Positions 4,744 through 5,621 of a stretch of 5,621 nt of DNA are shown here, piece by piece. The DNA lies in NCBI GenBank assembly GCA_013696785.1, contig JACCXW010000474.1, positions 1 to 5,621 on the forward strand, given 5' to 3'. The notes under the pieces are model-generated. The model was not told the origin of the DNA. It saw only the letters and a list, made by a program, of their open reading frames with translations, and searched no databases. The DNA comes from Geodermatophilaceae bacterium (lineage in GTDB: Bacteria; Actinomycetota; Actinomycetes; Mycobacteriales; Geodermatophilaceae). Each line of letters starts with the position of its first letter. Within the stretch, counting starts at the first letter, position 1. The translations under genes were made by a program, and so were the position numbers.

Positions 4744-5621
4744 ATGGCGATGACGTCAGCGGTGAAGGACGAACTCAGCCGGCTGGTCGTGACCAAGTCC
4801 TGCTGCCGGAAGGCGGAGATCTCAGCGATGCTGCGATTCTCCGGCGGGCTGCACATCGTCGCGGGCCGGGTGGTTGTCGAGGCGGAGTTGGACACCGGCT
4901 CCGTCGCGCGCCGGCTGAAGCGGGAGATCACTGAGGTCTTCGGCCACGTCAGCGACGTCCAGGTGATGGCCAGCGGCAACCTGCGCAAGGGCAGCCGGTA
5001 CCTGATTCGGGTGACGAAGGACGGTGAGGGACTGGCCCGCCAGACCGGCCTGCTCGACCTGCGGGGGCGCCCTGTTCGGGGACTGCCGAGGCAGGTCGTC
5101 GCCGGCGGTAGTTGCTGCTCGGCGGCCGCCTGGCGGGGGGCCTTCCTCGCGCACGGCTCGCTGACCGAACCCGGGCGGTCATCTGCATTGGAGGTGACTG
5201 CCCCCGGTCACGAGGCTGCCGTCGCGCTCGTCGGGGCCGCGCGTCGCCTCGGCATCGCCGCCAAGGCCCGCGAGGTGCGCGGGGTCGACCGCGTCGTCGT
5301 ACGCGACGGAGACGCCATCGGTGCAATGCTGACCAAGCTGGGCGCGCACCAGTCCGTGCTGGCCTGGGAGGAACGCCGGATGCGCCGCGAGGTGCGGGCC
5401 ACCGCCAATCGGCTGGCGAACTTCGACGACGCCAACCTGCGCCGGTCCGCTCGGGCTGCCGTCGCCGCCGCCGCCCGGGTGCACCGGGCGATGGAGATTC
5501 TCGACAGTGATGCACCGGAGCACCTGTTGCAGGCCGGCCGGCTCCGCCTCCAGCACGGTCAGGCGTCGCTGGAGGAGTTGGGCTCGCTGGCCGACCCGCC
5601 GATGACCAAGGACGCCGTGGC
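4744..5621 (+). CDS. whiA: WhiA, DNA-binding regulator of sporulation/cell division (3' end outside window)
   Basis: The frame stays open to the window end, giving 292 complete codons of an expected total near 326. WhiA has a LAGLIDADG homing-endonuclease-like fold without nuclease activity, joined to a C-terminal helix-turn-helix. In Streptomyces it works with WhiB to switch on sporulation septation genes; in Firmicutes it affects division and chromosome segregation. Diagnostic blocks are MAMTSAVKDELSRL at the start, the CCRKAEISAMLRFSGGLH region (20-37), WRGAFLAHGSLTEPGRSS from 130, the KAREVRGVDRVVVRDGDAIG region, and NRLANFDDANLRRS. The helix-turn-helix begins near residue 255 and includes HGQASLEELGSLADPPMTKD, cut just after. 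The start MAMT is the same as in Streptomyces WhiA. Sequence is highly conserved, with no sign of damage. Presence of WhiA does not prove sporulation, since non-sporulating actinobacteria keep it. Confidence 0.97.
   Translation, partial: MAMTSAVKDELSRLVVTKSCCRKAEISAMLRFSGGLHIVAGRVVVEAELDTGSVARRLKREITEVFGHVSDVQVMASGNLRKGSRYLIRVTKDGEGLARQTGLLDLRGRPVRGLPRQVVAGGSCCSAAAWRGAFLAHGSLTEPGRSSALEVTAPGHEAAVALVGAARRLGIAAKAREVRGVDRVVVRDGDAIGAMLTKLGAHQSVLAWEERRMRREVRATANRLANFDDANLRRSARAAVAAAARVHRAMEILDSDAPEHLLQAGRLRLQHGQASLEELGSLADPPMTKDAV

Noticed and set aside
4722..4934. 70-codon ORF starting with ATGA at the yvcK stop
   Set aside because: It is out of frame with, and almost wholly inside, the unmistakable whiA reading frame. 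The ATG is accounted for by the sequence around the yvcK stop and the whiA Shine-Dalgarno sequence.
3513..4988. 491-codon open frame on the minus strand opposite yvcK and the whiA start
   Set aside because: It spans gene boundaries of three real plus-strand genes, and the Ser/Thr/Arg/Pro-rich translation shows no domain. It results from GC bias at third codon positions.

Overview
The window is a high-GC (clearly above 65%), densely coding stretch of an actinobacterial chromosome. All genes lie on the plus strand. The evidence for the phylum is strong G/C bias at third codon positions, GTG starts, 4-bp stop/start overlaps, an actinobacterial DNA-damage promoter motif, and the order uvrC - rapZ - yvcK - whiA, which is conserved across Actinobacteria. 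The genus cannot be named from the sequence alone.

Layout. Positions 1-654 are the 3' end of uvrA (second ATPase site and C-terminus), which ends in an unusual Lys/Ala/Pro repeat tail. Positions 655-864 are a 210-bp non-coding gap. It carries three copies of a TGATCATGG-type palindromic word, a small hairpin, and a very good match to the actinobacterial RecA-NDp/PafBC-type DNA-damage promoter. The -10 of that promoter ends 6 nt before the uvrC GTG, which implies a leaderless uvrC mRNA. uvrC (865-2808) overlaps rapZ (2805-3686) by GTGA. rapZ is followed by yvcK (best start 3769) and whiA (from 4744, running off the window end).

How the genes work together. UvrA and UvrC belong to the UvrABC nucleotide excision repair system: UvrA finds the damage, and UvrC makes the two incisions after UvrB loading. 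RapZ, YvcK and WhiA form the conserved trio linked to amino-sugar and UDP-sugar status, cell-wall homeostasis and division or sporulation control. Because they sit directly downstream of the uvrC promoter with almost no gaps, the cell-envelope trio is probably partly co-transcribed with a DNA-damage-inducible repair gene.

Most interesting local structure. Between rapZ and yvcK, a 29-codon ORF fits exactly, sharing ATGA with the rapZ stop and GTGA with the likely yvcK start. It contains two GC hairpins that share an arm able to pair either way. This may be a coupling or leader element, or it may only reflect an N-terminal extension of YvcK read in another frame. No mobile element, CRISPR array, tRNA or rRNA was seen, and no wholly new system is evident. 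Otherwise this is a conserved core region.
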